Positions 1 through 14,257 of a stretch of 62,000 nucleotides of DNA are shown here, in pieces. Numbering within the stretch: the stretch's first letter is position 1; each line of letters opens with the position of its first letter. The notes under the pieces are model-generated. The model searched no databases, was not told where the DNA came from, and saw only the letters and a list, made by a program, of their open reading frames with translations. Position numbers and translations under genes: made by a program. Source of the DNA: Glandiceps talaboti (taxonomy: Eukaryota; Hemichordata; Enteropneusta; Spengelidae); the NCBI RefSeq assembly GCF_964340395.1, contig NC_135556.1, forward strand, positions 24,880,223-24,942,222. Direction: 5' to 3'.

Positions 1-640
1 TGGGTTGTGTGTCTTTTTGGGGTTTTTGAATCATGTGCGGGCTGTGGGTCTTTCATGGGTTGCCTTGTTTTGGTTGCGAGTCCTTTGCGGGTCTTTCTTG
101 GGTTGCTGTATTGGGTTGTGGGTATGTTATGGGTTGTGAATAATGTGTGGGCTGTGGGTATTTCACTTGGTCGTTGTACCTAGGTTAAGTGTTCTTTTGG
201 GTTGTGGTGGATGGATTGTGCGTCTTTGTTCGTTGTTGCATGTTTGTTGTAGATCTATCTTTCATGGGTTGATGTGTGCTTGTTGTGAGTCGTTTGTGGG
301 TTGTGTTGGCTGTTGTACCTGGTCATGGGTTATGTGTTTTCTCACAGACAAGTAGGAAGGTTTCTTACTTGTCTGTGGTTTTCTTGGGTTTTGTGTGCGG
401 GTGATAGGAAGGGATGCTGTAAGGTTAACGTTCTTTTCTCGGTTTTGAATCATGTGTGGGTTGTGGGTCTATCATTGGTCATTGTACCTGGGTTATGTGT
501 TTTCATCGTTTGTTGTGGGTGGAATATGGGTCTTTGTGCACTGGGTTCTTATACATGACTTGAGGGTCTTTCATTGGTTATTGTGAGTGTCTATCCTGGA
601 TTGTGAATATTAGTGTACTTTGTATGTCTTTCATTGCAAT
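1..640. repeat. Degenerate GT-rich minisatellite
   Basis: The stretch is built from loosely repeated phrases such as GGGTTGTG, GTGGGTCTTTCATTGG and TTGTACCTGGGTTATGTG, with variable spacing of about 50-70 bases. It lies in the intron upstream of the first carrier exon in the window. Short open frames here follow the repeat and show no protein family signature. Confidence 0.6.
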
Positions 641-694
641 TAGTTGTTGAGAGTGGCTCGTGGGTTGTTGAAGTGTAATTTTATATCGTTGCAG

Positions 695-2715
<2,021 letters not shown>

Positions 2716-2806
2716 TTTTCGAATACATGTACTATTATTGTAGATCTATCGGTTACGACTATGATGCCACTACTTTGCCCTAAATACATGTACTACATTG
2801 TAGAAA

Positions 2807-4176
2807 TATTTAAAGATTTGACTTTTGTTCACTATTGCACATTTCATAATGTATCTCTAGATGACACCATTAATACAGGTGTCGTTTTTCTTGATCTCAA
2901 GAAGGCTTTTGACACCGTCGATGTTTCACTCCTTTTGATAAAGCTTTCAGACATGGGTTTACATGATAACGAATACATCTGGTTTAAAAATTACTTGTCC
3001 AATAGAAAGCAATGCGTATCAATCAATGGTGTAACCTCAGAGCTTCTTCCAATTGACTACGGAGTTCCACAGGGGTCCGTTCTTGGTCCGTTACTATTTA
3101 TCATTTACATAAATGACCTCCACTGTCAGGTCAGTAATTCGAAAGTTGTGTTATATGCAGATGATACCGCCCTCTTCTATGCATCAAAAGAAATTGAAAA
3201 CAAGTTACAAGAAGACATGAGGTCAATCCATGATTGATTAAACGCTAATAAATTGACACTGAATGTAAAAAAGTCAAAGTGTATGGTATTCGGTCCGAGG
3301 AGAAAAATGTACAATACTTCAAATAATTTTAATATCAAGATCAACAATGAAATATTACAACAGGTCTGCACATTTAAATACCTTGGTATATGGTTTGACC
3401 CACTTCTCACGTAGGAATCACACATTACCCATATAAGTGCCAAAATCTCACAGCGGTTAGGTATTATCCGTAGAATTAGGTCTGCTATACCTAAAAAAAC
3501 TGCCAAAATGCTGGTCACTTCCATGGTATTGCCAATATTTGATTACGGGGATATCATCTGGTCTAACTGTACAAATAAGCTAATTTCTAAACTACAAACT
3601 CTGCAAAACAGGGCAGGGAAGGTAGTCCTAATTTGCAACCCACAAACCCCTTCAGTTAAAGTCAGACAAACTTTAGAATGGCACTCCTTGATAGGAAAGA
3701 CATCAATTTCACATTTGTTCCATGATGTACAAATGTTACCATGACACAGTAGCCCCCCCCCATTTGTCAAGATGCTTCACACCTGTTTCCAAAATTCATG
3801 ATTATAATACCCACTTTAGTAAAGCTAGCAGTGTCTATATCAAACCAGCTCAAAATAACTATGCTCTCCGCAAATTCACTCACAAGGGAGGAAATCTATG
3901 GAATTCGTTACCTGAACATGTAAAGCAGGCTAAAACTTTTAAACACTTCAAAGACAATTACAGAGACATTTCTTCTGCCTAGCAGTTATTTTATTTATCT
4001 GGAGCTATATTGTCACAATGTGTGTATTTTATGTCCCAATGTGTTTTAGAATCTGTAAGTGGACTTTTGCGTGATTGTCGATTTGATGTATGTGGGCCTC
4101 AATGGAAAGAAGCCGACCCTGCAACGCTCTGCGTTGTTTGTAACGGTTATTGAGTTTTACCCTGAATAAAGATATT

Positions 4177-4247
<71 letters not shown>

Positions 4248-4251
4248 CAAT
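2807..4251 (+). mobile_element. 5'-truncated, decayed non-LTR retrotransposon (LINE)
   Basis: This is the C-terminal half of a LINE reverse transcriptase (Jockey/CR1-like group). Visible motifs are FLDLKKAFDTV, GVPQGSVLGPLLFIIYINDL and the catalytic YADDTALF, then LNANKLTLNVKKSKCMVFG, the YLGIWFD segment and the C-terminal ENLWNSLP-like region (here GGNLWNSLPEHVK). The frame is broken by TGA at 3235-3237, by TAG near 3412 and by a frameshift near 3722-3744, after which the C-terminus continues in another frame to 3982. It has an AATAAA-like end near 4165 and a (TAA)n tail at about 4175-4251, the usual simple-repeat end of such elements. It is not functional. It sits in the 3' flank of carrier copy A, in the same orientation. 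Confidence 0.9.
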
Positions 4252-4370
4252 AATATTCTTTATGTGTGATTAGAATTTGAATCGCAATATACGATTTCAT
4301 AAGATTTCATCAAGTTTACATCACAGTTTTATAATAAAAGTACTCCAGCTAGACCGATTAGATTTAATCT

Positions 4371-4458
4371 ATGTTTGTTTGTGTTTGTGTTTGTGTTTGT
4401 GTTTGTGTTTGTGTTTGTGTTTGTGTTTGTGTTTGTGTTTGTGTTTGTTTGTGTGTGT

Positions 4459-4489
<31 letters not shown>

Positions 4490-4508
4490 AGTGTGTGTGT
4501 GTGTGTGT
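4371..4508. repeat. (GTGTTT)n then (GT)n microsatellite
   Basis: About twelve GTTTGT hexamers are followed by a GT run with two GA interruptions. Open frames rich in Cys-Leu or Thr-His/Gln here are translations of the repeat. Confidence 0.95.
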
Positions 4509-5231
4509 TTATAATTATGTGCTGATGACAACTGTTGATGGCGGTATAAGTATATCAAAGTAAAATATATCTAAATTATACTCAGTCTGATAGAGATTTA
4601 AATTTGATTTTACTCGGTATTCAGTATAGGAATGGGTGCGTAGATTACCTGTTATACGCCTCGCTATCATTAACTACCTTTGAAATGTACTAAACACAAG
4701 ACATAAGACATTGGACAATCAATGAAACTGCATTTCTGTTGACCCCTTTCCTTCCCATCCAAGTAAAACGTGGTAAATATTGAACGGTTATGTTTTGTAT
4801 GTTTGAAGTCGCATAGATATATCAATACACGTAGATCATACACGGTCTCACATGAGGGCACAACAGTACACTTTCCGACGACATTCGATCAGTTTGTAGA
4901 AGTATCCTTGTTTGACTGCCCAACTCAACATTTGTTTAAATAATGGGTGAACTCTAGAATTGTAAAACTCTGTGTTTATATTAACTGAACTACTTACATG
5001 TATGTAAGTTATGTGTAACAACCTGTGAGCCAATTGCCCAAGTGCTATGAAAAGTGGTTTAACATTATAGTTCTGTAACCTTGGAGAGTAAATAAAGACT
5101 TGGTTGAGAATTTTGCCAGATTTTTAGAATGTTTAGTTACCGATTTCTCTGTGTTTCAAAATTATTTTCGATAGAATCTAGAGAAGACCTTCCACTGGTT
5201 GTTTACTTGGTAGTAACGTTGCAGTAGTAGC

Positions 5232-5394
<163 letters not shown>

Positions 5395-6202
5395 GTAGGT
5401 AAATTTGTCATATATTTTTTATAACGTTTGGCCGCAAATGACCTTCCGCAAGTGTCTGTTGGAATCATTCATTAATCATGACGGGTGAGAAGACAAATAT
5501 GGAATCAAATAGTTCTATTTAAAGGTATTCGTACATAGTGAGGGCTTTGTAAATACAATACAGTTTGATAAACTAACAGGATAATGACAATTACAAAAAC
5601 TTACTCTCTATTAAAGACAGTGCCTTCATAATTCTGTTCACATGTCTTGTCGGTCTCCCAGTTTCACAATGGTGCGACCCACTTAAAGTTAAACTCGGTT
5701 TCAAAGTGTATTTTCTATACAATAGTTTGTTCATCTTCCGACAAATGTATATCTAGGTGACCTATTGCTTTGCCATATCATACTTTACACAAGCACCTGC
5801 AAGGTATTTGTCTTCTTTGGGGCCAAAATTGATGTTAGGTAAGGAACTTAGAGGTTAATACTAAACATTGAATGGTTTGACCTTGTCGCTACCTTCATAG
5901 TTCGTTAAATCACGCAACGACTTGTATTTTGCCGCCACTTTTAGTGTTTTTTTTCGATATCTGTAAACTACGACAAGTTTCCTAATTCATACAATTTGCG
6001 GCCATATTTTACAATGCAGCCTTTCACACTTCGGTATTATCAGCTGAGATGGGAATATCACATGTCACGATAAAGGTAGGCTAGAAAAAAATTGCCAAGA
6101 CAGTTCAATTTGGTACAATTGTTTGAGGGATCATGACACAATTGGTGATCGACGCCCAATATGACAGACGATTTATTCTTCATTCTTTTTAACCTTTTTT
6201 TG

Positions 6203-6208
6203 TCCTAG
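6203..6208 (+). other. Probable 5' UTR splice acceptor of carrier copy B
   Basis: A long pyrimidine tract (about 6181-6206) ends in CCTAG at 6208, six bases before the ATG at 6215. This resembles a 3' splice site and implies at least one upstream non-coding exon. It is inferred from sequence only. Confidence 0.55.
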
Positions 6209-6214
6209 TTGAAA

Positions 6215-9053
6215 ATGGTTGGTCTGAAGAAGTGCTGTTTAGCACTGTGGTCTCTTCGTAATATATTCATACTAATTTTGACCCCTGTCGTGTTCTGCCC
6301 ACTGCTGATGAATGGGAGATCGGTAGGTTACATGTCAGAAGTGAAATAAAAGCGGAAAAAATTTTCTGCAGAATCACATTTTCTTTATATAAATAACACA
6401 TTTAGCGCAATATTAACATCTAAACATACTGCACAGGCGTGTAACCAAACGAGTATTCACAACTTTTCGTTTTACAAGGGTAGTATATCCAAAAGGGGTC
6501 GAATGGAAGGATTGACTCCTCCTTTAACAATACGTAGGTCAACCTGGGTTACCTGGTGAAGGACACGAACTTTAACAATGGACGGTCTGTTCTTAATTTG
6601 TTATGCCAAACATTAACTGTCACTCAAATAGAAGATAGAATGGTAACAACTAACTTCCAACCTAGCATCAGTTTTACTTTTTTTATACTTCGAAGAGAGA
6701 TTTTTTTCCGATAGCAAATGTTCGTTTTGCAAGAACGACATGCAATCGCAAAGCATGTATCAACAAATGAAGTGGTTTATACATTTTAAGCAGTCACCTA
6801 AGCAACTGGCATACATTGACGTTTAGCATTTGAGGTGTAATTCATTTTGAACAAATAATGCCACCCCTACCGTAACCGGTTTGATACTGTACATTCTCAG
6901 CTTCGATTCGAGTTAGTGAGCGACAACAAAGTCGTTTAGTGTCATGCAACAGTAAGAAATGACAATAGTTATGCTGGTAAATAATTAAATAAAACTTACT
7001 AGATGGATTACATCTTATATTTGCTTGATTTGGGTTGAAAGACAAACACTGGCCTGTAAAGTTTCATAAATGTATCACATTGCAATGATCTGGTGACAAC
7101 TATTACATATTTATCAACTTTTACACTGAGTAAGGTCGAAGGTCAAAGGTCAATAGGGGTAAAACGTCGTCAGACTACATAATAGTTCGAAAATTTTGTT
7201 GCAATAGCAAAGCACTTGGAATCCAGGTTGAATCTTTCGAGTGGAATATGTTTGCTTCTCTAGGTATGTATATACGAGGTTAACTATTTCGAACCTACAT
7301 GTACATGGGATATTTGTCGACACCCCATCCCCGCCCGCCTTAATTTTTCAAAATTCTAATTCGCTGTCATCGCTGTTACATGCTTTGTTGATTGGTAGGG
7401 TGATGTAGAAAGTACTCCTACTACGCTTAGTTATTACTAAAGCGGATCGCTGATGTTGAACGAATTTAAAGATAAACTAAAAACTCATCTCTTTAAACAA
7501 TATTATAAACCATTCCATGTGCATTGTCATTTTAGCCTTTTTGTATTGTAACCAGTTTGTTGTTTTCAGCTTTATTTGTTTGATTGTTTTACTATGCTTT
7601 TAAATCTATTGTATGTACAGCGCCTTCGAATATCAATAAGTAGAAAAGGCACTTTAGAAAATAAATAAACATTACTTTACCGTAATTTATGGTTTAACAT
7701 CATACATATATGTATCGGGGGGAATATCTTACACTTTTGCTGTTACTATGGTCAAGAAAACTCAAACCCATTACATGTATCAATTTGAACATGAGAAAAT
7801 AGGGATTTTTTATCAAATGAATTTTCTAATAGAGATCAAAATAATATCAAAATTAAACCAGTTGAGCATCCAATATGGCCGCTGAAAATAAAAGACTGGC
7901 AATACCGTATGGTAAACCTTAGAGATATTACATGTAAGTACTACTAGTTGATTTTTAGGATTATTGATCTTTGTGACGCATTATTAGTACGTTCTTTGGT
8001 TTCTTGGTAGGATGCGGCGTGTGGCTATGTTCTTATCCTTGTGTCTGTCTATTGGATATTTGAGATATTACCACTGACGATGACTGGAATAATTCCACTC
8101 TTTTTATTCCCGATCCTTGGAATAATGAATGCATCTGACACCGCAAGTGCCTATACGAAAGATGCTGTATACTTTATATTCGGAAGCTTCTGCGTTGCGA
8201 TAGCTATAGAAAAGTGGAATTTACACAAACGAATTGCTTTGTTGTCGCTACTCTTGGCGGGATCAAAACCAGCAAGGTAATCTCTGAAGGACCGTATTAA
8301 AAGTTACACGTAAATTTAGAGATTTTCAACTGCTGTATTTTGGACAGAGGTACTTCAGAATCATGGGACGGGAAGAGAGTAAAGACGTACCCAAACAAAA
8401 GTATTGGTAAAAAATGAACACGATTTTATAACCATCAGTCCGTGTTTGAATTATCATTTGGACTCCAATTTGAACTATTAGAAATGTTGAGAATAAATGA
8501 CCAAAAATGTACATCAATTCGGTCGATGAAACTACAAAGGTTATACGACACAAGCAATTCAAATTTTCTTTTAGCATTTGTCATTCTGATGAGGATCGTC
8601 GACCGAGACAGATCGAAAACCCAATGATAAAAAACAAAGGTTACAAAGTTTATAACTGCTTGTGTGTTATAACCTTTGTAACTCAATCTAAGAGTAATTT
8701 TAATATATATGTTTTGAATTTTGAATATTTCAATTTATAAGACCCGATCACTAAATATACAGATCATAACCTTTGAGTGTATCACCGTTTCTACAACATT
8801 CCTCCTCGACAAACCTGTTAATTTCGATATTTTTATGATTTAACAACAATTTATATATTTGCGGCTTCGTAACTCTGTCATGCGGATCTTTCTGTACAGA
8901 AGGTACAACATTGCACAGAATAAACTTATTGTTATGTACATGTAATGTGATTATATTCTTACATGTTTTAGAAAGGAAGTCAGTTAACAGAAGCTGTCAC
9001 TATAATTAATATTACTGATGACACCAAATTCATTATAAACATCTTTCCGACAG

Positions 9054-9098
<45 letters not shown>

Positions 9099-9125
9099 CG
9101 CTCGCTCGCTCTCTCCCTGTCTGTC

Positions 9126-9172
<47 letters not shown>

Positions 9173-9190
9173 GCATGTATGTATCTCTCT

Positions 9191-9270
<80 letters not shown>

Positions 9271-12200
9271 ATTAACTTTCATTTGCGCTCATGTTAGTTT
9301 ACTTACAATAAGTTTTCTAAAGTAGCAAATTCATTGGTGTCTTTCTCCAACAGTATCCTCCTTGGCTTCATGCTGGTGTCGTTTTTCCTATCGATGTGGA
9401 TGGTGAACACGGCTACAGCAAGTTTAATTATACCAATAGCACAGGCTGTAGCTGAAGAAATGAAAACTAAGGTAGTTTGCTTGATGACTTCTACTTTAAT
9501 TGATCATCATACCATTGTAAAGCCACAAATTATCACCAAACTCGTATAAACTCAGCTTCCCCCCCCCCCCCATAGCCACAAAGGAACACGACATGCAACC
9601 ATACCGATTATGTTGGAAATTATTGATGTTCGTTTGTGTTTTTATGGCGAAAACAAAACTCTAGGATTTTGAATTTAATATTGACTTGATTGATTTGATT
9701 TGTGATATTCTACCCGTGTCTACCTTTGCAGAAAAAGGATTCAAACAACGTATCTGGACCAAATGAATTACTGTTGAAAGTAACGGTTGATAATATTGAA
9801 AACCTGGTGACTGGAGGGAAAAGTACAAATGACGCTGAAAAGGAACAGTGAGTAAAATGTATTTAAAGTGTTTTGTTAACTGACTAGAGAAAGTTGTAGC
9901 TTCGCATAAACATGACAAGTGAACACAGCAATCTTGAATTGGTCCATAAAACGAGATAAAACCATAAAACGAATCACCGCATTCACTGACATTGGCAATA
10001 TGCTGTCTATTGCCACTGGTAAATGAATAGGGGCGTGCTCCATCAAACTATAAGATTAGTACATACAGTTGATTCCTAACTCTATTTTTCTTATTTGTGT
10101 TATTTCTTTAATAGTCCAAAGACTTGGCTTAGTGTTACTATCTCAAGAAGCTCGCCACATTACACTTTGATGTGAATAGATCCTTGGGATAGTAACACCA
10201 AGACAACTCTTTGAGCTATCAAAGAAATAACGCCAATAAGAAGACAATAATCTCATCTTCAGATCACTATATATATATAGAAAACAGAATCTGATATGCA
10301 ACGCAGCGATTTCCATTGTACTCAGTTAGGATGGCCCCTGTTTGACTTGAAGTTGGGATTAGCACTGGAGACCATGATCTGACCACGAGATACGATGTCA
10401 TATACTGTCAAATTTCAGTCAAACGAAATCGCTTCAAGTAAAGAATGTCATACTTTCAAGTAGCCTCTGCTTGCACGGCGTGTGAGGGTCCGATCCGTGA
10501 CCTGATTCTGACAGTTGTCACTCGACCCCCTCCCCTTACCTTACTTGCATAGCATGTGTAGGCCCATGCTTCGATTCTGACTGTTGTCAATCAACCCCTA
10601 GCCATGCGAGACACCCATGGCTAAACATGGAAGTCGTAGTAACTTTATGATCGTTGAAAATAAAGCCACATATCAGTTAGTGGTATGAGTCTCATCATAC
10701 CAGTATAGTCAAGCAATCATTATTTATATCGACAGAGTCGGCGAAGATATTGAAAAGAAACCAGAAACCCGTTCAGTGACAAACCATGGAACAAATGACA
10801 ACATTAACAAGGCTTTTCTACTTGGGATTGCGTACTGTTCGTTAATGGGTGGAACAGCATCATTGGTAGGGAGTACTCAAACCGTGTATATGAAGAGCTT
10901 CATTGATAGGTAACTGAATATTAAGGTAGAAGCGCCTCGATGACCAAGTTCAATAAAAATCAAATTTTTGTTTTCAAGGAAATCGACAAGTTCATATTTC
11001 CCCACAGTATTCGACGGACATATTGGATTCTAAAAGAGATAATTTATTTTAAAACTCTATTTAAAAAAATTGCATGGGACCTTTTTTTCCTGATTTTCAC
11101 TGACAATGGGTTTCACCTTTCTTGAACACTTGAACAAGGCTATAGCAAACGTTTCTAACCCTATACTGATTCGCATACCAAGATAATAAATGCTTGAATT
11201 TGAAATTATAGGTGATGTGTTTGTGGTCTATTTAATATCACAGTAATTATGGTTCTCAAGTGATGCCATTTTCATCATGGCTAGCTGTTGCCGTGTCATG
11301 TCAGGTGGTCAGTATCCTAATCGGGTGGATTTGGCTACAGTGGCTGTTCCTGGATTTAAGGTAACCAATCATATTAACCGTTCTATTCCAGTTTTAAGAT
11401 TAACCAATCATATCACTTGTTGTTAGTAACATTCAGATTACAGTATGGATAGTGTCTGCCTGGCTTCGGCTACTTTATTAATTTGCTACAATGTGGTTTA
11501 TAATGATAGATATCTGATTAACACCATGTCGCAAAACCACAACCCCCTTTATGGCAAAGCCCTGTGACCACAGCCCCTTTATGGCAATGCCCTGTGACCA
11601 CAACCCCCTTTATGGCAATGCCCTGTGACCACAGCCCCCTTTATGGCAATGCCCTGTGACCACAGCCCCCTTTATGGCAATGCCCTGTGACCACAGCCCC
11701 CTTTATGGCAATGCCTTATCACCTATGTTCCCCGAAGATGATGCTTTGTTGTGTCAGAGGAAAATACGTTCTGGTTTGCGAGAATGCCAAACATGTGTTG
11801 CGATTGAAATAGTGGCCCTGTATAGTAATGTTAGGAGAAACGCGAATTGATGGAAATACATAATGTGGTTACGAACGAACTGTTTGGATATTAGGTCTAC
11901 ACGAATAGATGTCAGTATTTTCTGCAAAGAAAATGTTAAAAATTCTTTTAATAAATTGTCTGCACTAAGGTATTGATAGACCAATAATTTTACTGTCATT
12001 TATACTTAGTTTTAGAAATCTATTTGGCGCCTCCAAATGTTGCAGAAAGAAGGCAACTGAACGAGAGGGACGAAAATATACTATAAAAGATTACATTCGC
12101 CGTGAGTTAAAGGTATTAGGACCTGTGAGGTTAGTACAGTTTATGTTAAAGGTATTAGGACATGTGAGGTTAATGTAGTTTATGTTTATACGGAGCAACA

Positions 12201-12740
12201 TACCTCGCTGAGATACATTGTATTTGTCATTCACAGTATATAAGTGCAAACTTAGAATTATCGTTTTCGCACACTGATGCATTAAATTTTGACAATAATG
12301 TAACACCCACGAAGTTAGGAAGCCTTCTATACAACCCTTCCGGTTTAAACAGTCATTCATTTATCAGACAGTTGGTTGACAATTGAAGATGATAGTAAAA
12401 AATAGCACAACTACATATTATGAAATAAAAGAGATAATTGATGATATGCAAATTATATGGTTTCGTATGTATCAGTAAAAATAAGATATAACTTAATCAT
12501 TTTTTTACAGTTGGGCAGAAGGTTCAGTACTTGCTATCTTTATACTCGCAATTCTGGCATGGTTTTTTGCCGACCCAGTCATGTTCCCTGGTTGGATATC
12601 GCTTGACAAACGAGGGTAATATCTTACGTTTTAAATAGTGTGTGTCACATTGTATGTCTTTTTATATGTGTTTTTGTATGTATGTATGTATGTATGTATG
12701 TATGTATGTATGTATGTATGTATGTATGTATGTATGTATG

Positions 12741-12771
<31 letters not shown>

Positions 12772-14213
12772 TGTACACTGTATGTATGTATGTATGTATG
12801 TATGTATGTATGTATGGATGGATGGATGGATGGATGGATGTATGTATGTATGTATGTATGTATGTATGTATGTATGTATGTATGTATGTATGTATGTATG
12901 TATGTATGTATGTATGCATGCATGCATGCATGCATGTATGTATGTATGTATGTATGTATGTATGTATGTATGTATGTATGTATGTATGTACACCACTAAC
13001 ATTGTTGTTGTCGTAAGTCGCTGAAATTGTAAATTCAATTCTTGTTTTAGGTTTGTCAGTATCACTACATCATCCAATATAATACCCATTTTACTCTTCA
13101 TCTTGCCAGCCGATCCTAGAGGGGCGTACATACGGTTTAAGAAAGGTGGGTGGCAATATGAGGGTCAGTGTGGCTATTCATCACAACAGTAGGTGTAGTT
13201 ATGTGCCTTGACTTATCAAACCAAATTCAAAAGTTTATAGTCAGTATCAATAAATGAATTACACATGACTCATGATTTGCTATTGGAATAGACAACGTAT
13301 AACAGATATTAAGGAGGATGATACGGGACAGTTAAGTAGTTTGTGCATATAGACATGAATTTTTCTTGCTAAAATTAACAAAATGCGATGGACGTATATA
13401 CACCTCTCCTGTCTATATATTTAGATCACCACAAAATATTTATTTCGACACACTGACAATGATAATTGACAAATACATCCAAAGAACACTCTATTCAGCG
13501 TGTTGTATATTTTTGTGCAAGGGCCATCAATCGCATTATAGCAATGGTGGATTTTGACATTTTAGATTTAATGTAAGCTAAATGCGCGGCGTCCAATATT
13601 TCGGATGGCAGATTACATATTGAGCATGCTTTTGTAAACCACCGTAACACCGTAACAAAGTATACAATTATAAAAGATTACATGCACTAGTTATAACATT
13701 TGTTGGTGACTGTGTGTCAAACTTTAGATGTTTCAAAGACCTTTGAGTGGGAAACATTGATGGACATGAATACAATGCAAACCAAGTATCCCTGGATGCT
13801 CGTCTTTTTAATTTTTGGTTGTCTGCTTGCATTGGGAAAAGGCTGTCAGGTACTCTCTTATTTGTATTCTTTTGAATACGATAATTACGGTTTGTAGTGC
13901 TTAGTGACAGTAAATCCATTGAATAAAAAATCATTCGAACTGAACTACAATGAAAGCCAGACAAAATATGTAGCAGTGGTCAGTAAGTTTTTTTTATGAA
14001 TCACCCGATGTTTTGTTTCAAGTCAACTGACTTCCAGTGTATATTCCAGTAGAAGTTCTTGGTCTATAAAAAAAATTATAGTACGTTATTCCACACTGTG
14101 CTTAACAGCACAAACAGGCTGACTACAAAATGATGCATTTGATGCATATCTACCACAGTCCAATAAAATCAAGTGAATCAATATGTTGACTTCCAAAAAC
14201 AAATGATTTGTTG

Positions 14214-14257
<44 letters not shown>

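Noticed and set aside
8980-9282. Arg/Glu-rich protein (also 30814-31098)
   Set aside because: CT microsatellite in all frames, no flanking coding signal.
12676-12990. CRISPR-like array
   Set aside because: A tetranucleotide microsatellite without spacers, in an animal genome.
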